Of a stretch of DNA of 64,000 nucleotides, positions 1-12,240 are shown piece by piece; the first letter of the stretch is position 1; each line of letters opens with the position of its first letter. The stretch is taken from NCBI GenBank assembly GCA_963513935.1, contig OY740774.1, forward strand, positions 97,843,668 through 97,907,667, read 5' to 3'. This DNA is from Aphrophora alni (Eukaryota > Arthropoda > Insecta > Hemiptera > Aphrophoridae). Both the position numbers and the translations under genes were made by a program. The notes under the pieces are model-generated. The model made no database searches, had not been told where the DNA came from, and was given only the letters and a program-made list of their open reading frames with translations.

Positions 1-2435
1 CACAGAGTGCAACGATAGTGCAGACATAAGGAATTTGTTTGCTACTAACACCGCTAGATTGGAGCATAGTTTTGATCATAAAAATAACTTTACTAATTAA
101 TTGGATTGTTATTTACTTATGTATTTGGAAAAGCTTGTAAATAAAGGCAGTAGTATAAGGAGTGTTTATGAAGTGACAAGCGTTCTTGAGATATTTGAAT
201 AAATGTGAAAGTAGGATCAATATTTTGGCACAACTCACAAGAGAAAAACGTTAGAAAATATTCACCCTCTGAAGCTGAAGATGCATAAATAAAAAGCTAT
301 TTATTTGGAAGAAAATTGCATTTTAAAGATCTATAAAAATATTAAATCTATGAGGCAGAAATTCTAAGAAAGCTCTCTATGACACGAAGGTCCTATAACG
401 ACATATTTGTTAACTACTCAGATTTCTGGCACAGAATGTAAATCCAAGGTTTGACTGTTTGTAAGAACATAATCTCTTATTTACGTGGTTGCCTGCAAAC
501 ATTACGCCATGTCTGCGAATTTGGCGTTTTTTAATTTAACGAATTTTCATAGGAAACATAACTGTTGCAAACTTCATGATAAAGTTGAGATACGGGAGAA
601 CATCATATGAGAACCGAGCTTAACACGTTATGATTCTTTGTAGTGACCCTCTTGTCAGTGGATAACAATTCTATACGTCATATAGTATTTAACAAATTGG
701 TAAGTTTCCTCTTCCACAAAGAAGTAAAATTTTCAAAAATAAACTTCAGTAATTATTCTTTATTTTAAAGGCCTATGAAAAGGATTTCACTTATTTATCT
801 AGTTTCCGCAAGTGGTGTTTTTTTAATTTGGCGCCTTACTTTCAAATACTTGAATGTTTGATTTTCAGTAGTCAGAATGGCTGATAGATTGTTCGTACCC
901 TACTGGATTCTACCATTCCCGAATCGGTCATTTGTTGCTATTCTTAATCCGAAAAGGTAAGTTTCGTGGTAATCATGAGTTATAGTATCATCCGTTGAAC
1001 GATAAATTGAGTTGAACCCTACGGCCATCCGGTACTGCCAAATACAATATGCTCCATGAAGTTGTGGAAATTCAGTTCCGGTTTCACCAGAGTCTCAGCG
1101 CTCTCGTTTCCCCGTGTTCCTCCATGGATTAGGTTACTTTTGGAATTAGGATAGTTTTAGTTACAAATAGAGCCTTAGTTCTTTTAAAAAAGTCAGTATG
1201 ACATCAATTATTGTGACAGACCTGGAAAACTGACGAAATTGGTTACCTTACAAGCAAGGCAAACGTCATTAATGCTACGATGATATATAAACCCTTTGGT
1301 GTGAGGTACCTTGGTCAGTAGGCCAGGATTTATCAAGGGGAGGTGCTGGTGGAATTATTAAAGATAACGAGACGGACTTGGCAAGTAAGAGCTTCCTGGG
1401 AGAATTGAGACTTCGGACGAGCATCCATAAGAATTACAAACAGGGTGAGCAAACTTCGTGTATTAAGAAACTTTTAATTATTTTTCAGAGTCAGGTAATT
1501 AAAATATAACGTAGAATCCGATCCTGTGAGTCACAACAATTAGAGTCATTCTGGATTAATAAGAAGAAGAAGAAGATCATAGCATTTTACTAAGATAGGA
1601 GATGATTATTCTTATTAATAAAGGTTAATTGAGTACTGAACCACTCATTTATTTAGTTTAAACTTAAATAATCCAGACAGGAAGCTTGATTCCTAACAGC
1701 TCCATTTGGATGACCGCCCTTCTGTCTGGGTGATACAAACGCGCTTCCTCCTCTCTTCTTTGCTATCAGTAGGTTTGTTGATATATTCCGGATATGGCCA
1801 ACTGCGAGTTCACAAGGAAAACAGTGTGATTGCTATTGGCGGAGAACTTTAAGAGGCTTTTGAGATTGCAACGAGTTCCCCATTAAAACCAATGTAGAGG
1901 AATCACACTGCTACACTGCAATGACACCAGGTATAGTAAAAATAAACAAATTAATTTTGATCCAGGCTCCGTATTCAACATAATAATAAAAAATGTATGA
2001 GTGAAAATAAAAATCTATACACACGCCTTCAGAAATTTTCAAATTTGGGTTTTCAAGTTTCTATTAGCAAACCCCGTGCTCCACATTCACAAGAAATACA
2101 GGTGCCAAACAACCTTTCTTAGTATTTGTAACAAAAATTTAGAAAGAATTTAGAAATCTCAAACATGAAATTAAGAGGAATGTGCATTCATTTTAGGAAC
2201 AGCAGATTGAAATTAGATTTCCACTAACTATAGGCCTACATATTCTATAAATATATTTTGAAATGCGACATTACATATTTTTGTATTTCCTAATTTTGAG
2301 CAGAATCCAAAGCGAGACACACATTCACTAAACTACTATTATTATTGTATTCTTTCTTCACAAACACATCGAATACGGAAACATAATTTTTATATTTATA
2401 ACAAAAAGAGGGGGGAAATTTGTTGCATTTTGGTT

Positions 2436-2440
<5 letters not shown>
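1..2440. other. No gene recognised (5' edge)
   Basis: AT-rich DNA with frequent stops in all frames. I see no ORF over 60 codons, no tRNA-like fold and no clear repeat apart from a short (AAG)n run near 1561-1576. It could be intergenic or intronic sequence. Splice-site-like dinucleotides occur but nothing supports an exon. Confidence 0.6.
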
Positions 2441-2516
<76 letters not shown>

Positions 2517-2530
2517 CACACACACACAGA
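2441..2530. repeat. (TA)n microsatellite followed by (CA)n
   Basis: About 72 bases of uninterrupted TA dinucleotide run directly into about eight CA units. The two overlapping tyrosine/isoleucine-rich ORFs here are only this repeat read as protein. Confidence 0.97.
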
Positions 2531-3546
2531 ATATCTTATAGCCTACAGGTCATATATATTTTATTTTCTGTCACACCTGCAGAAGTTTCAATACAGTATT
2601 TTGATGTTGATTAGTTTTCCTACGGTATATAAATATAAAACCATTCACCATTTTAATTTTATTTTTTATTTCTTTTAAAGTATTGTGGTCGGTTATAAAT
2701 CAGACCACCATGATATAACATTTATCTCTAAAAATAGAATTACGTAACAGTATGCATTCATTAATAATATCTCACTTTGTCCGAAACTAATTTTATTATT
2801 CACTAATTACAACTCCAGTGTATAAAAATGAAAATCTTCATCATACTAATTTGAAACTTTATTAGATTTTTAAAATTGCTGTTACAAAACTCCCAGATAT
2901 GAATAAAAGCACTGAATATGATTTAAACCACCGTAAAATTGTACAATAGTAGTAATAGTTCAGAAAACATATTATCCGGCCTATTATTATTTCATAACCT
3001 CAATTTGACGTAGGCCTATGATTTGCTCCGAGTCCGTCATTAGAAAATATCTTGTAGGCCGTGGCTAACTTTGTAATTACACATTGAATCAAGCTGGCGT
3101 TGCGAATGGCGGACAACAATGTTGGCCTATTATATAGGTAATATGTTCTCTCCGGATGGATTGATATCATTTTTAAAATTCCGTGAAATTGGATTGGTAA
3201 TGGGGGAACAATGGTCAGATGTTTGGAAATCTGTTTGTACTAATAGACGTTTTAAGGGTCCGTTGTTCCTGAATATGGACGATGGATGGTTTGTTGTTTA
3301 AATCCAATTTTAGGAATATTAACTATTTAATTTGAGTGCTAAAAGTGTAAGAGAAAAAAACATTCTGGAATAAAGCTTATATTTGTAGACGAACTTCTAA
3401 TTATTTTGCTGATTTAACCGTTTATTTTCTGACTATGGTATTAATTCAGGATCAAAAGGATATTCCACTTTTTTAACGAAAATAAATAAGATAACATAGA
3501 TTATATTCAAACGTTAAACTCACTTTTAGTGGTAAATAACACATAA
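2531..3546. other. No gene recognised
   Basis: AT-rich sequence with one 60-codon ORF at 3119-3301 that matches no family I know and has no supporting context. A TAGGCCTA palindrome lies near 3013. Confidence 0.55.
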
Positions 3547-6500
3547 CTTCATAGATGTCAGCAAGTTGGCTACAGGATGTCACCACATAGTCAGATGAGC
3601 CGTTCATAAATAAAAATATCTCAAAATTTCATGGATGTGAGCGAGTTTGGCAACAAGATGTCACCAGATAGTGAGAGAAGCTGTTTTAGAATTAAAAATA
3701 TCTCCAAACTTCATAGATGTCAGCTAGTTGGCCGCAGGATGTCACCACACTGTCAGATGAGCCGTTCATAAATAAAAATATCTCAAAATTTCATGGATGT
3801 GAGCGAGTTTGGCAACAAGATGTCACCACATAGTGAGAGAAGCTGTTTTAGAATTAAAAATATCTCCAAACTTCATAGATGTCAGCTAGTTGGCCGCAGG
3901 ATGTCACCACACTGTCAGATGAGCCGTTCATAAATAAAAATATCTCAAAATTTCATGGATGTGAGCGAGTTTGGCAACAAGATGTCACCACATAGTGAGA
4001 GAAGCTGTTTTAGAATTAAAAATATCTCCAAACTTCATAGATGTCAGCTAGTTGGCCGCAGGATGTCACCACATAGTCAGATGAGCCGTTCATAAATAAA
4101 AATATCTCAAAATTTCATGGATGTGAGCGAGTTTGGAAACAAGATGTCACCACATAGTGAGAGAAGCTGTTTTAGAATTAAAAATATCTCCAAACTTCAT
4201 AGATGTCAGCTAGTTGGCCGCAGGATGTCACCACATAGTCAGATGAGCCGTTCATAAATAAAAATATCTCAAAATTTCATGGATGTGAGCGAGTTTGGCA
4301 ACAAGATGTCACCACATAGTGAGAGAAGCTGTTTTAGAATTAAAAATATCTCCAAACTTCATAGATGTCAGCTAGTTGGCCGCAGGATGTCACCACATAG
4401 TCAGATGAGCCGTTCATAAATAAAAATATCTCAAAATTTCATGGATGTGAGCGAGTTTGGCAACAAGATGTCACCACATAGTGAGAGAAGCTGTTTTAGA
4501 ATTTAAAATATCTCCAAACTTCATAGATGTCAGCTAGTTGGCCGCAGGATGTCACCACATAGTCAGATGAGCCGTTCATAAATAAAAATATCTCAAAATT
4601 TCATGGATGTGAGCGAGTTTGGCAACAAGATGTCACCACATAGTGAGAGAAGCTGTTTTAGAATTAAAAATATCTCCAAACTTCATAGATGTCAGCTAGT
4701 TGGCCGCAGGATGTCACCACACTGTCAGATGAGCCGTTCATAAATAAAAACATCTCAGAATTTCATGGATGTGAGCGAGTTTGGCAACAAGATGTCACCA
4801 CATAGTGAGAGAAGCTGTTTTAGAATTAAAAATATCTCCAAACTTCATAGATGTCAGCTAGTTTGCCGCAGGATGTCACCACATAGTCAGATGAGCCGTT
4901 CATAAATAAAAAATCTCAGAATTTCATGGATGTGAGCGAGTTTGGCCACAAGATGTCACCACATAGTGAGAGAAGCTGTTTTAGAATTAAAAATATCTCC
5001 AAACTTCATAGATGTAAGCAAGTCAGGCCGCAGGATGTCACCACATATTCAGATGAGCTGTTCATAAATAAAAATATCTCAGAATTTCATGGATGTGAGC
5101 GAGTCAAGCACAGAATGTCACTCCATAAGTGATAGGAGCCGTTCTAGAATCAAAATATCATAGAACTTCATAGATGTAAGCAAGTCAGGCCGCAAGATGT
5201 CACCACATAGTCAGATGAGCTGTTCATAAATAAAAATATCTCAGAATTTCATGGATGTGAGCGAGTCAAGCACAGAATGTCACTCCATAAGTGATAGGAG
5301 CCGTTCTAGAATCAAAATATCATAGAACTTCATAGATGTAAGCAAGTCAGGCCGCAGGATGTCACCACATATTCAGATGAGCTGTTCATAAATAAAAATA
5401 TCTCAGAATTTCATGGATGTGAGCGAGTCAAGCACAGGATGTCACTCCATAAGTGATAGGAGCCATTCTAGAATCAAAATATCATAGAACTTCATAGATG
5501 TAAGCAAGTCAGGCCGCAGGATGTCACCACATATTCAGATGAGCTGTTCATAAATAAAAATATCTCAGAATTTCATGGATGTGAGCGAGTCAAGCACAGA
5601 ATGTCACTCCATAAGTGATAGGAGCCGTTCTAGAATCAAAATATCATAGAACTTCATAGATGTAAGCAAGTCAGGCCGCAGGATGTCACCACATATTCAG
5701 ATGAGCTGTTCATAAATAAAAATATCTCAGAATTTCATGGATGTGAGCGAGTCAAGCACAGAATGTCACTCCATAAGTGATAGGAGCCATTCTAGAATCA
5801 AAATATCATAGAACTTCATAGATGTAAGCAAGTCAGGCCGCAGGATGTCACCACATATTCAGATGAGCTGTTCATAAATAAAAATATCTCAGAATTTCAT
5901 GGATGTGAGCGAGTCAAGCACAGGATGTCACTCCATAAGTGATAGGAGCCATTCTAGAATCAAAATATCATAGAACTTTATAGATGTAAGCAAGTCAGGC
6001 CGCAGGATGTCACCACATAGTCAGATGAGCTGTTCATAAATAAAAATATCTCAGAATTTCATGGATGTGAGCGAGTCAAGCACAGAATGTCACTCCATAA
6101 GTGATAGGAGCCGTTCTAGAATCAAAATATCATAGAACTTCATAGATGTAAGCAAGTCAGGCCGCAGGATGTCACCACATATTCAGATGAGCTGTTCATA
6201 AATAAAAATATCTCAGAATTTCATGGATGTGAGCGAGTCAAGCACAGGATGTCACTCCATAAGTGATAGGAGCCATTCTAGAATCAAAATATCATAGAAC
6301 TTCATAGATGTAAGCAAGTCAGGCCGCAGGATGTCACCACATTGTCAGATGAGCCGTTCATAAATAAAAAATATCTCAGAATTTCATGGATATGAGCGAG
6401 TTTGGCCACAAGATGTCACCACATAGTGAGAGAAGCTGTTTTAGAATTAAAAATATCTCGAAACTTCATGGATATGAGCGAGTCAGACACAGGATGTCAC

Positions 6501-6740
6501 CACATAGTCATATGAGCCGTTCATAAATAAAAATATCTCATAATTTCATGGATGTGAGCGAGTCAAACACAGGATGTCACTCCATAAGTGATAGGAGCCG
6601 TTTCAGAACCAAAATATCTCAGAATTTCATAGATGAAAGCAAGTTGGTCACAGGATGTCACCACATAGTCAGATGAGTCGTTCTGGAATACAAATACTAC
6701 AAAATTTCGTGGATGTATCTACATAGTTGTGGAATGTAAC
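3547..6740. repeat. 81-bp satellite, about 39 monomers in 162-bp dimers
   Basis: Monomers alternate between two types, one starting TTCATAGATGT and one starting TTCATGGATGTG, and nearly all carry a GATGTCAC core. Successive dimer starts lie exactly 162 bases apart (3547, 3709, 3871, 4033, 4195, 4357; then 5004, 5166, 5328). The left block, to about 5085, uses A/B dimers ending in AGAAGCTGTTTTAGAATT. From about 5090 a second dimer variant takes over, with a monomer containing AGTGATAGGAGCC. The last 400 bases mix both types and decay into unique sequence after 6705. The 68-codon ORF inside (4926-5132) exists only because of the repeat. Chromosomal role (centromeric, subtelomeric or interstitial) cannot be read from this window. 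Confidence 0.97.
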
Positions 6741-7734
6741 TCCCACTTACCATTCTTTTCCCACAGTAATTAACAGTAATTTATTCTAGATTCCCCAATC
6801 CCACTCGAAAAACTAACAAAGTCACTGTGAGTAAATCGTTCATGGAGTTAATGATGATTGTCTGTGTCTAGTACCAACCAAAATTCTACTTATTAACGCA
6901 GCCAAACAAACAAAACTCAGCTTCGTAACTATAGAACACAAAACATCGTCTGGGGAAACATTTTCCATAATGGCCCCCTAAGAAGCTTATTAAAGTCGGT
7001 TAACCAAACACGTTCATTAAATTCCAGTACAACTGTAACTCTGCGTAGATGTAATTTAAGGTCAACTTCTATCTTATCAACTAAAAGCAGTTCATTTCAA
7101 GGTCGCAGCACACTTATCTACTGGACACCCTGGAGACGTCGCGTCATGGGAATCTGGTAACAACCTGCCTCAGTGCTGCGATATTCTCGACGTCTACCAA
7201 ACGATTCGCTGAACCTGAAACTCTGAAATTTCTAATCCACGACAGTATGGTTTCTTTTCAGGAACCATTCCGTGTCGACCAATTCCGAAATAACAGTTAT
7301 GTTGAAATGTCACCAAATTTCAACTACAAACACGCGATATTCACTGTACCACATCGTGTTGTCTACTGAAATGGCATGGGTTCTGCTATTTAAAGACATA
7401 CGTCTTACCTGGTCATAGCTAATAGCACCTGCGGAGCGGTAATTTGAAATCTAAGACATCATTATGCCAAATCCTGTATATGCAGATCACCAAGTTTCAA
7501 AAACAAAGGAGCTATTGCAGCTATTAGCTCCTAAATAAAAAGACACTATCAACCAAGGTGCGACAAAATAAGGTATTACAACTACGTACCACCTAGATAA
7601 GAAGTAACTATAGTCAATTTTTATATATTTTCAGGGTTCAAAGGTAAAACCAATAAATTCACGCTCGTGTCTGTTTGTAACTAGTCTACACACACAAGAC
7701 AATTTCGTAAGTACGTATATAATTATTAAATAAT
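6741..7734. other. No gene recognised
   Basis: Less AT-rich than its surroundings but without an ORF over 60 codons. No repeat was seen apart from the decayed right edge of the satellite. Confidence 0.5.
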
Positions 7735-7875
7735 TTTATAAATAAATATTGCACTTGACTTGTGAGATAATATTAGATAGAACAATACTCGAACACAAGA
7801 CCTCACAAAAATTACGTTTACTTAATCAAACGCGTTTCAAAGACAAAGTCGCCATCCTCAGTGATTCATGAGTTA
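7735..7875 (-). repeat. Direct repeat copy 1 with hammerhead-like core
   Basis: About 140 bases resemble 8680-8815 in the same orientation, sharing the GACTTGTGAGATAATATTAG-type lead-in and the hammerhead-like core described separately. The spacing of about 940 bp between copies would fit two terminal repeats of one short retroelement or a diverged tandem. No coding sequence was found between them. Confidence 0.65.
7812..7868 (-). ncRNA. Hammerhead-like motif (copy 1)
   Basis: Read on the minus strand, the core is CTGAGGA, then a partly decayed stem-loop (GGCGAC-TTT-GTCTTT), then GAAACGCGTTTGA. CUGANGA, GAAA and a U-H pair at the expected cleavage position are all present. TCA before the core can pair with TGA after it as a minimal stem I. 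Type I hammerheads with very short stem III are known from Penelope-like elements and animal retrozymes. Activity is not shown; stem II has a mismatch here. Confidence 0.4.
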
Positions 7876-8679
7876 CAATAACTAAAATATAACTCATTAA
7901 ATAATTTCCACAGTTATTTACACAAACAATTCCATGTCAAAGGATGAGTTTGTTACTCCGCTTCTAGCAGCTACCGCTAAGTTCATGATGCTTAGACACG
8001 AACTAGAGCGCCCCATGTAATCAGTGAGCAATTAGAAAATGTCAACGACTGTATCGTACTGTATCACTGTTCATGCTTAATGCTGTAAAACAATTAAAGA
8101 ATAGCGATTTTCTAGCGACGTAACTGCGCCCTCAAAACAAACAAATTCATATATTTATGTAAGTGTGTACTTACAATGATTTTTAATTAATGAAAAATAA
8201 TATTACATTTTGACAAATCACACACATAAATATTTATAGTAAATACTGTGTATTTTTTTCTGAAATTTATTTATCGATTTTATAAAATATGTTTAAACAA
8301 AAAGAGATCAATAAATTGAAATATTTTTTAAAACAATTATATCCTAGAATACATTGATTTTGATTTCTATCATGCTGAAAGACGTATTTATAATTTTTTT
8401 AACAAAATCACCAAAACTTAAAATAACAAATATTTAGTACTTTGAGATAAATAAATATTTCAGAGAAAGGATCTATTGTTTGTTCTTTAAATTTAAAAAA
8501 TATATTTTGTAAAGTATTTTGGATAATTTCATTTGTAAATTTCAAAATGGTCTCAGCTATATTTTCCACAATACAATGTCAGATTTCGACATTAAAAGAC
8601 TCTGGCCACCAGAAACAAGTTTTGGCTGGCCTCTAAAATAGATGGAGGAAGAAAAAAATAGTGACTTATTTTAAAGCTA

Positions 8680-8815
8680 AATATTGAGTTGGCTTGTGAG
8701 ATATTATGACTTAGCAGAATAAAACTTGAACACAAATTCTTACAAAAAGTACGTTTATTTATTCAAACGCGTTTCAACGACAAAGTCGCTATCTTCAGTG
8801 ATGCACGAGTTATTT
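8680..8815 (-). repeat. Direct repeat copy 2 with hammerhead-like core
   Basis: Second copy of the 7735-7875 repeat in the same orientation, diverged by roughly one base in five outside the conserved core. A third, inverted core follows at 8898. Confidence 0.65.
8748..8803 (-). ncRNA. Hammerhead-like motif (copy 2)
   Basis: The minus strand reads CTGAAGA, one unpaired T, a six-pair stem AGCGAC/GTCGTT closed by TTT, then GAAACGCGTTTGAATAAA. The catalytic-core bases CUGANGA and GAAA are intact and TCA/TGA can form a short stem I. This is one of the cleaner copies of the motif in the window. Confidence 0.45.
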
Positions 8816-8897
8816 ATAATTTTTATATCTTAATCCTGCATAAATATGGAGTTTGGCAGAATACTAGGTTAGTTAGCTTAGTTATTCTAGCTCACGC

Positions 8898-8952
8898 GGG
8901 ACTGAAGATGACGACTTTGTCGTTGAAACGCGTTTGAATAAATAAACGTACT
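8898..8952 (+). ncRNA. Hammerhead-like motif (copy 3, inverted)
   Basis: CTGAAGA, T, stem GACGAC/GTCGTT with a TTT loop, then GAAACGCGTTTGAATAAATA. It is nearly identical to the core of copy 2 but on the opposite strand about 150 bases away, so the two can also anneal as an inverted repeat of about 50 bases. Stem I partners next to the core are not preserved. Confidence 0.42.
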
Positions 8953-10010
8953 ATTTGTATTCTATACTTATTTTCTTCCTTTATCAATATTTGTGCAAAA
9001 TAGAATAAAATTAGTAATAAGTTTAATTTATAGTTTATTAATGAGGAATAAATTACTAGATGAGTACATCTTACTCAGTTGTAATAAAAAATTAAATAAA
9101 AAAAAATAAATAAATAAAAAAAAAATAAAAAAATAAGTTTAATTTAGTAACTCAGTAAAAACTAAGTTTTACTTTTTTTAAATTTTTCTGTGTGAACAAT
9201 TTCCACAACATTTTTTAAAAATAATTTTGAATTCATACTATTGGAGGGAACAACTGCCTTCATACGAGAAATACGAGGCATCCCTTCAAGAATGATGATA
9301 TTATCTCCAGCTACTTGAATTGTATTTCTAAAACTAACTTATTTCAAGGAATGTTATTTTAACCAGCTGATAACCGTATCTGAGTGGCGCCTACCACTGA
9401 ATCCAGGGCACACACACGCATCTTTACACCAGCTAACTGTCATAACCAACCAGACCGTAACGGGTCTAAGTGTTTGAACACGTCTCCACGAGAACTGATC
9501 TTGTCCGGAAATCTAAGGATTTCAAATCTCCGTTAACTTTCGCACGATTCCCTCCGCTATTTCGTCACGAGTATTGATTTTAAAATAATCACCGTTTAAC
9601 CGCTCCAATTTCATCTTTAGAATGAATAGATTTGTGTGTTTAACGGCCAGTCAATTCATACATCAAAGTGTTTAGAAGTGTTTTAATTTTGCTTCGTTTT
9701 AAATATGACAAGATCAATTAATCGATAAATCGAATTTTAGTTTTTTATTGAGTATAAGTTTTAATTTATTTACCTAAAATAGGAATATGTTTTAGACTGT
9801 TTTTCACGTTTTAGGCTTTTAGTAATTCTAACAATGTATTTTTGATATTCATTCCAACGGAAATCGGTGTTGTGTCGTAATTTCTTCTCTGCGTCAATAT
9901 AAATGGTTTAAGACGTTAGACAAGCTGATCAAGAGATGCAACGTTACCCTGCAAGACTAGTGATGTACGCAAGGTTATATAAATACACAGCAGGAAGGTT
10001 AAGTATGGTG
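8953..10010. other. No gene recognised; A-rich tracts
   Basis: A-rich patch with TAAA-like units near 9090-9140, otherwise unassigned AT-rich sequence. Confidence 0.55.
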
Positions 10011-10092
10011 GCTAGGTTAGGTTAGGTTCGGCTGTTAGGTTAGGTTAGGTGCTTAGGTTTTTTAGGTGGTTAAGTTAAGTTAGGTGGAAAGG
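10011..10092. repeat. Interstitial (TTAGG)n, degenerate
   Basis: Several GGTTA/TTAGG pentamers interrupted by variants such as TTAGGTGG and TTAAG. TTAGG is the usual insect telomere unit. A tract this short and interrupted is interstitial, not a chromosome end. Confidence 0.85.
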
Positions 10093-10289
10093 TTATTTTA
10101 GATTAAGAGTGTATTTAACTATCCGAATAAATTGAACGTTTCTATAATGAATCGTTGTTTTCTAGGGATAATTTATATTATTTGAAATTATTCAACAATT
10201 TATTTACCAAATGAAAAACTGTTGAGCAGTAAAATAGCAAAACTTTATCCCTTAAACCTCCTCATATGCACATAGTAGGAAAAATTATG

Positions 10290-10560
10290 ATAGTTGAAAA
10301 AAATCGATGTTGGGTTTTGTCTGTATACCTGCTCGTCTGATGTTCAAACAAGTGCCCCAAGTTTCCTCAAATTTTGTATGTGGGCATACTTCGATTGTAC
10401 ACAACTCTATCTACCATTTTCTTTTTTCAATAACAATAAATTTGCTGATATCTACTTAAAAGAAAAAAAACAACATATTCTAGATTTCTCGAAATCGTCT
10501 CTAACGATTTTGATCAAATTTTGTTCACCAGGTTCGTGAGTTATCGTGATAAAAATAAAC
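10290..10560 (+). repeat. Dispersed family B copy
   Basis: Contains the family hallmarks AAATTTTGTATGTGGGCATA and, further on, an ACGATTTTGATCAAATTTTG block. Related blocks occur at 11.9, 32.4, 38.9, 43.4, 44.4 and 53.2 kb. The 81-codon ORF here is the repeat read through. Class unknown. Confidence 0.55.
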
Positions 10561-11194
10561 ACGAAAAATGGGTCATTCAATGTAACATAATTTTATCCAC
10601 AATACTTATACAATAGTAAAAGTGTGGTATTCGTTAGCGTAATCAAAAATACCCGGATATTTACCCTGGGTATTTTTCCATCACTATGCACAGCGAATGT
10701 TATTCTTTACAGACTTGTTACAGATCGTTAATTCTACCTGTCTCGTTTCTTAATTAGTTGTTAATTGATTTCTAAGAATTAGATTTGTAGTTGAAACGAC
10801 CGGTGATTTATTTCTTGTAAGACCAACAGGTCAATAATGGTCTTACAGTACTGCAAGACCGTGAACAGCATAAATTATCGATTATAGTCGATCATCAAAT
10901 CTTTAGTGCATTTTTCTTGATGCATTTCCGGATTTAACGCGTCAAAAATCTTATTCAAAACTGAATAGTAGATTCGTAAACAAGATGTTGTATCTATGTT
11001 CAACATAAAATCATGACTGTTTCTCTATCTTTTTGCAAATCTGTTATATACAGGGTGTAACAAAAATAAACGTCAAGAAGTCATTGAGGCTGTTAAATAA
11101 GTAAAAAAAAAAAGAACACATGTTTATCAACTCTTTGTTATCCTACTTTCTATCCATCTACTCAAGAGTTTGTGTGTGAAAACAACACTGAGGC
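10561..11194. other. No gene recognised
   Basis: Holds a small hairpin, GTAAGACC...GGTCTTAC (about 10818-10850). Near 11050 there is a TACAGGGTGTAACAAAAATA string, a phrase common at the ends of insect repeats. Nothing coding was seen. Confidence 0.5.
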
Positions 11195-11300
11195 ACTTGG
11201 CTGGATCCTCACCTTTCTTGGGTTAGGTCCCTCTCTTTCACTCTCTTGTACTCATCCAAACACGACGCGATTAGGGTCAGCGAGAACTCAGGGTCTCTAC
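11195..11300 (+). repeat. Possible partial family A copy
   Basis: GGGTTAGGTCCCTCTCTTTC and the following AGGGTCAGCG/GTCTCTACAC region resemble the middle of dispersed family A (better copies at 13.0, 20.3, 33.2, 48.3 and 60.1 kb), but the match is broken. Confidence 0.35.
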
Positions 11301-11937
11301 ACTTTTATTCTAATTTTTTTCAAACTAGTATCACTGCAAAGTTTTTCACCTAACAAAACACAAATGTCTTTTTTTCTTAAAAATAAGTTTCTCCATCATA
11401 ATTTTGATCAATTATCATATTCCAATACATTTTACAAAATTTGAAACAAAAAAAAAAGTGTAGGGGGTGTGTGTAAGGGAAAACTCTCTGACTATGCGGG
11501 AGTAAAAAAGACAAAATAATATAAATTGACTTTAATAGTCAAAATAATAAATATGAAGAATAATGATCCAAAGGATTTAAATAAATATGAACGGATTTGG
11601 AAGGAAAAATCCATTTGTGTTTTTCACTTTTTCACAAATACGTAGTCACCTATAGAGAAAATGTTGTGATAACGCAAACAAAATTTAGTTTTTCACATAA
11701 TTACGGGTCCTTGAAAGGAAAATTTTGTCTCAGTGTACTGACTTTAATCTAATTGTTTACATGTGCAAATTTCAGCTTTATTTAATTTGTTTAAATAACT
11801 CGAAATGTAAGAATAGGTACTTTTAATTTTACTTTTTAACAAAATCATCTTGATCAATTTTATTAAAAATGAAATTTAAAATGCCTGTTTAAAAAATTAT
11901 CGAACAAAATTTAATAAAAATAAACTCCATCTAAGAG
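11301..11937. other. No gene recognised
   Basis: AT-rich sequence. The 90-codon ORF that crosses into it from 11172 has no recognisable domain. Confidence 0.5.
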
Positions 11938-12240
11938 GAATATCTCAAAATAGGCAATAACGATTTTGATCAAATTTTCTTCAACCTCAGTCATTAAGAA
12001 CCCAATCAAAACACTTCTCGGTCACCATCTCTCCAAAAATGCGTTCGTGTGTATCGGAAAAAACTAAAATATATCTAAAAAATGACGTCATTTATCAAAA
12101 TCACCACAACCGATTTCGTTCAAATTTTTTGTTAAATATAGAAAATTTCGATATTAATAAAATACGCTTTAAGCTGAAGTCGAGTTTACAGCTCAAGAGA
12201 AGCTAGTTTTGGCCCCATTCATCTTTTTCTCCAGACTAGA
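11938..12240 (+). repeat. Dispersed family B copy, two blocks
   Basis: Block 1 is CTCAAAATAGGCAATAACG followed by ATTTTGATCAAATTTT. A linker with GGTCACCATCTCTCCAAAAA follows, then block 2, ACCGATTTCGTTCAAATTTT. The same order of blocks is seen at 32.4 and 38.9 kb. Confidence 0.65.

Noticed and set aside
2420..2678. Two overlapping Tyr-Ile repeat ORFs
   Set aside because: Translation of the (TA)n microsatellite.
3547..6740. Regular 81/162-bp repeats as a CRISPR array
   Set aside because: Repeats are contiguous with no unique spacers, far too long, and the context is eukaryotic. This is a satellite.
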